Source of the DNA: Corella eumyota
Lineage: Eukaryota; Chordata; Ascidiacea; Phlebobranchia; Corellidae
NCBI GenBank assembly: GCA_963082875.1
Contig: OY720098.1
Coordinates: forward strand, 7,192,001 to 7,256,000
Direction: 5' to 3'
DNA: 64,000 nt
Under the pieces are notes generated by a model that saw only the letters and a program-made list of their open reading frames with translations, was not told the DNA's origin and searched no databases. Positions 61,440 through 64,000 of this stretch are shown here, piece by piece (position 1 is the first letter of the stretch; the number at the start of each line of letters is the position of its first letter). A program made the position numbers and the translations under genes.

Positions 61440-64000
61440 TAAAATACAAAATTTTAGGTTTTGAGATTTCATAAATTTTTAATAAAAGTTTCATAACTTT
61501 TATGAATATTAATATTTAAAAAAAATATTTTGTAAACACGGTAATTGGACTTGTGCGGTTCTAACACAACAATTATTTTTCGATTTAAAATTTTTTATTT
61601 TTTTTCAAAAAATTTGTATGCAATATCATTGGCCAAAAATATCACGTGACCTAATTAAACCTAAAATAAAAATTACCTCAAACTTTTGTTTTACTGAAAA
61701 TTTTCGCGAAATGTTTCATCTTTAATGTTAGTTAGGCCAATGCGCGTCTAATAAAATACAAAATTTTAGGTTTTGAGTTTTCATAAATTTTTAATAAAAG
61801 TTTCATAACTTTTATGAATATTAATATTTTCGAAAATTATTTTGTAAACACGGTAATTGGACCTGTGCGGATCTAACACAACAATTATTTTTCGATTTAA
61901 AATTTTTTATTTTTATTCAAAAAATTTGTATGCAATATCATTGGCCAGAAATATCACGTGACCTAATGAAACCCAAAATAAAAATTACTTCAAACTTTTG
62001 TTTTATTGAAAATTTTCGCGAAATGTTTTGTCTTGAATGTTAGTTAGGCCAATGCGCGTCTAATAAAATACAAAATTTTAGGTTTTGAGATTTCATAAAT
62101 TTTTAATAAAAGTTTCATAACTTTTATGAATATTAATATTTTCGAAAAATATTTTGTAAACACGGTAATTGGACATGTGCGGTTCTAACACAACAATTAT
62201 TTTTCGATTTAAAATTTTTTATTTTTTTTCAAAAAATTTGTATGCATTATCATTGGCCAAAAATATCACGTGACCTAATTAAACCCAAAATAAAAAATAC
62301 CTCAAACTTTTGTTTTACTGAAAATTTTCGCAAAATGTTTTATCTTGAATGTTAGTTAGGCCAATGCGCGTCTATTAAAATACAAAATTTTAGGTTTTGA
62401 GATTTCATAAATTTTTAATAAAAGTTTCATAACTTTTATGAATATTAATATTTAAAAAAAATATTTTGTAAACACGGTAATTGGACTTGTGCGGTTCTAA
62501 CACAACAATTATTTTTCGATTTAAAATTTTTTATTTTTTTTCAAAAAATTTGTATGCAATATCATTGGCCAAAAATATCACGTGACCTAATTAAACCTAA
62601 AATAAAAATTACCTCAAACTTTTGTTTTACTGAAAATTTTCGCAAAATGTTTCATCTTGAATGTTAGTTAGGCCAATGCGCGTCTAATAAAATACAAAAT
62701 TTTAGGTTTTGAGTTTTCATAAATTTTTAATAAAAGTTTCATAACTTTTATGAATATTAATATTTTCGAAAATTATTTTGTTAACACGGTAATTGGACCT
62801 GTGCGGATCTAACACAACAATTATTTTTCGATTTAAAATTTTTTATTTTTATTCAAAAAATTTGTATGCAATATCATTGGCCAGAAATATCACGTGACCT
62901 AATGAAACCCAAAATAAAAATTACTTCAAACTTTTGTTTTATTGAAAATTTTCGCGAAATGTTTTGTCTTGAATGTTAGTTAGGCCAATGCGCGTCTAAT
63001 AAAATACAAAATTTTAGGTTTTGAGATTTCATAAATTTTTAATAAAAGTTTCATAACTTTTATGAATATTAATATTTTCGAAAAATATTTTGTAAACACG
63101 GTAATTGGACATGTGCGGTTCTAACACAACAATTATTTTTCGATTTAAAATTTTTTATTTTTTTCCAAAAAATTTGTATGCATTATCATTGGCCAAAAAT
63201 ATCACGTGACCTAATTAAACCCAAAATAAAAAGTACCTCAAACTTTTGTTTTACTGAAAATTTTCGCAAAATGTTTTATCTTGAATGTTAGTTAGGCCAA
63301 TGCGCGTCTATTAAAATACAAAATTTTAGGTTTTGAGATTTCATAAATTTTTAATAAAAGTTTCATAACTTTTATGATTATTAATATTTTCGAAAAATAT
63401 TTTGTAAACACGGTAATTGAACCTGTGCGGTTCTAACACAACAATTATTTTTCGATTTAAAATTTTTTATTTTTTTTCAAAAAATTTGTATGCAATATCA
63501 TTGGCCAAAAATATCACGTGACCTAATTAAACCTAAAATAAAAATTACCTCAAACTTTTGTTTTACTGAAAATTTTCGCGAAATGTTTCATCTTTAATGT
63601 TAGTTAGGCCAATGCGCGTCTAATAAAATACAAAATTTTAGGTTTTGAGTTTTCATAAATTTTTAATAAAAGTTTCATAACTTTTATGAATATTAATATT
63701 TTCGAAAATTATTTTGTAAACACGGTAATTGGACCTGTGCGGATCTAACACAACAATTATTTTTCGATTTAAAATTTTTTATTTTTATTCAAAAAATTTG
63801 TATGCAATATCATTGGCCAGAAATATCACGTGACCTAATGAAACCCAAAATAAAAATTACTTCAAACTTTTGTTTTATTGAAAATTTTCGCGAAATGTTT
63901 TGTCTTGAATGTTAGTTAGGCCAATGCGCGTCTAATAAAATACAAAATTTTAGGTTTTGAGATTTCATAAATTTTTAATAAAAGTTTCATAACTTTTATG
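61440..64000 (+). repeat. 3-monomer higher-order repeat (936 bp), nearly three copies
   Basis: GCGGATCT occurs at 61,867, 62,803 and 63,739, exactly 936 bp apart. The same 936-bp pair occurs at 51,589/52,525 and 58,753/59,689 inside the larger units. The last copy is cut by the window end. Confidence 0.85.

Larger units (their letters stand above)
40790..64000 (+). repeat. 312-bp satellite array, about 74 monomers, continues past the window
   Basis: Direct tandem monomers are spaced 312 bp apart. For example, CACGTGACC starts at 41101, 41413, 41725, 42037, 42349, 42661, 42973, 43285, 43597, 43909, 44221 and 44533, with small indels later (309, 290 and 310 bp). Each unit contains, in order, a GACCTAATTAAACCC-like start, CAAACTTTTGTTTTACTGAA, TTTCGCGAAA or TTTCGCAAAA, TTAGTTAGGCCAATGCGCG, TTCATAACTTTTATGAA, AACACGGTAATTGGACC, a T/A-run, GTATGCAATATCATTGGCC and the E-box TCACGTGA. 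Monomers are very similar to each other. No coding gene is present. Long, homogeneous and organised in higher-order repeats, it has the look of centromeric or pericentromeric heterochromatin, but its location is not shown here. Confidence 0.98.

Noticed and set aside
40790-64000. CRISPR-like array
   Set aside because: The whole 312-bp unit repeats. There are no unique spacers, and the surroundings are clearly animal.

Overview
The window is animal nuclear DNA: AT-rich, intron-rich and with good splice signals. It most likely comes from an ascidian such as Ciona. This rests on the small but complex intron structure, protein sequences that are recognisable but diverged from vertebrate ones, the roughly one-third GC background, and several splice-acceptor-like sites just before start codons, which fit the spliced-leader trans-splicing known in Ciona. 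The species is inferred, not proven.

Positions 1 to about 35,400 hold most of a tensin gene on the + strand. I traced 24 coding exons whose phases all agree. They total 4,461 coding bases from position 2 to the stop at 33718-33720 (1,486 residues inside the window). The N-terminal phosphatase-like and C2 part expected of full-length tensin must lie upstream. The visible part holds a long disordered and coiled-coil linker, an SH2 domain (exons 18-20) and a C-terminal PTB domain (exons 21-24). Tensins link integrin tails, actin and phosphotyrosine signals at adhesion sites. Large introns (7.6, 6.3 and 10 kb) hold at least one and probably two further first exons (16798-17479 and 27305-27416). 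Both end in exactly the phase needed to join the next exon, so the locus seems to make nested, progressively shorter tensins (about 994 and 639 residues). A candidate alternative exon at 5752-5910 is weaker.

Positions 35,514-38,200 hold a complete seven-exon gene for a 457-residue Golgi type II carbohydrate sulfotransferase of the GlcNAc/Gal/GalNAc 6-O family. Both PAPS-binding motifs are present. A splice-acceptor-like site lies 7 nt before its ATG.

Positions 38,201-40,790 are a decayed repeat border: old monomers of a satellite in both orientations plus a tRNA-derived SINE fragment. From about 40,790 to the window end (at least 23.2 kb, about 74 units) runs a satellite array with a 312-bp monomer. 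It has nested higher-order repeats of 3, 4, 6 and about 23 monomers. Nearly every monomer carries the palindromic E-box TCACGTGA, a TTTCGCGAAA palindrome or its CpG-decayed form, and a TTCATAA/TTATGAA dyad. The array carries no credible gene. The sulfotransferase gene therefore sits about 2.6 kb from what is probably heterochromatin.
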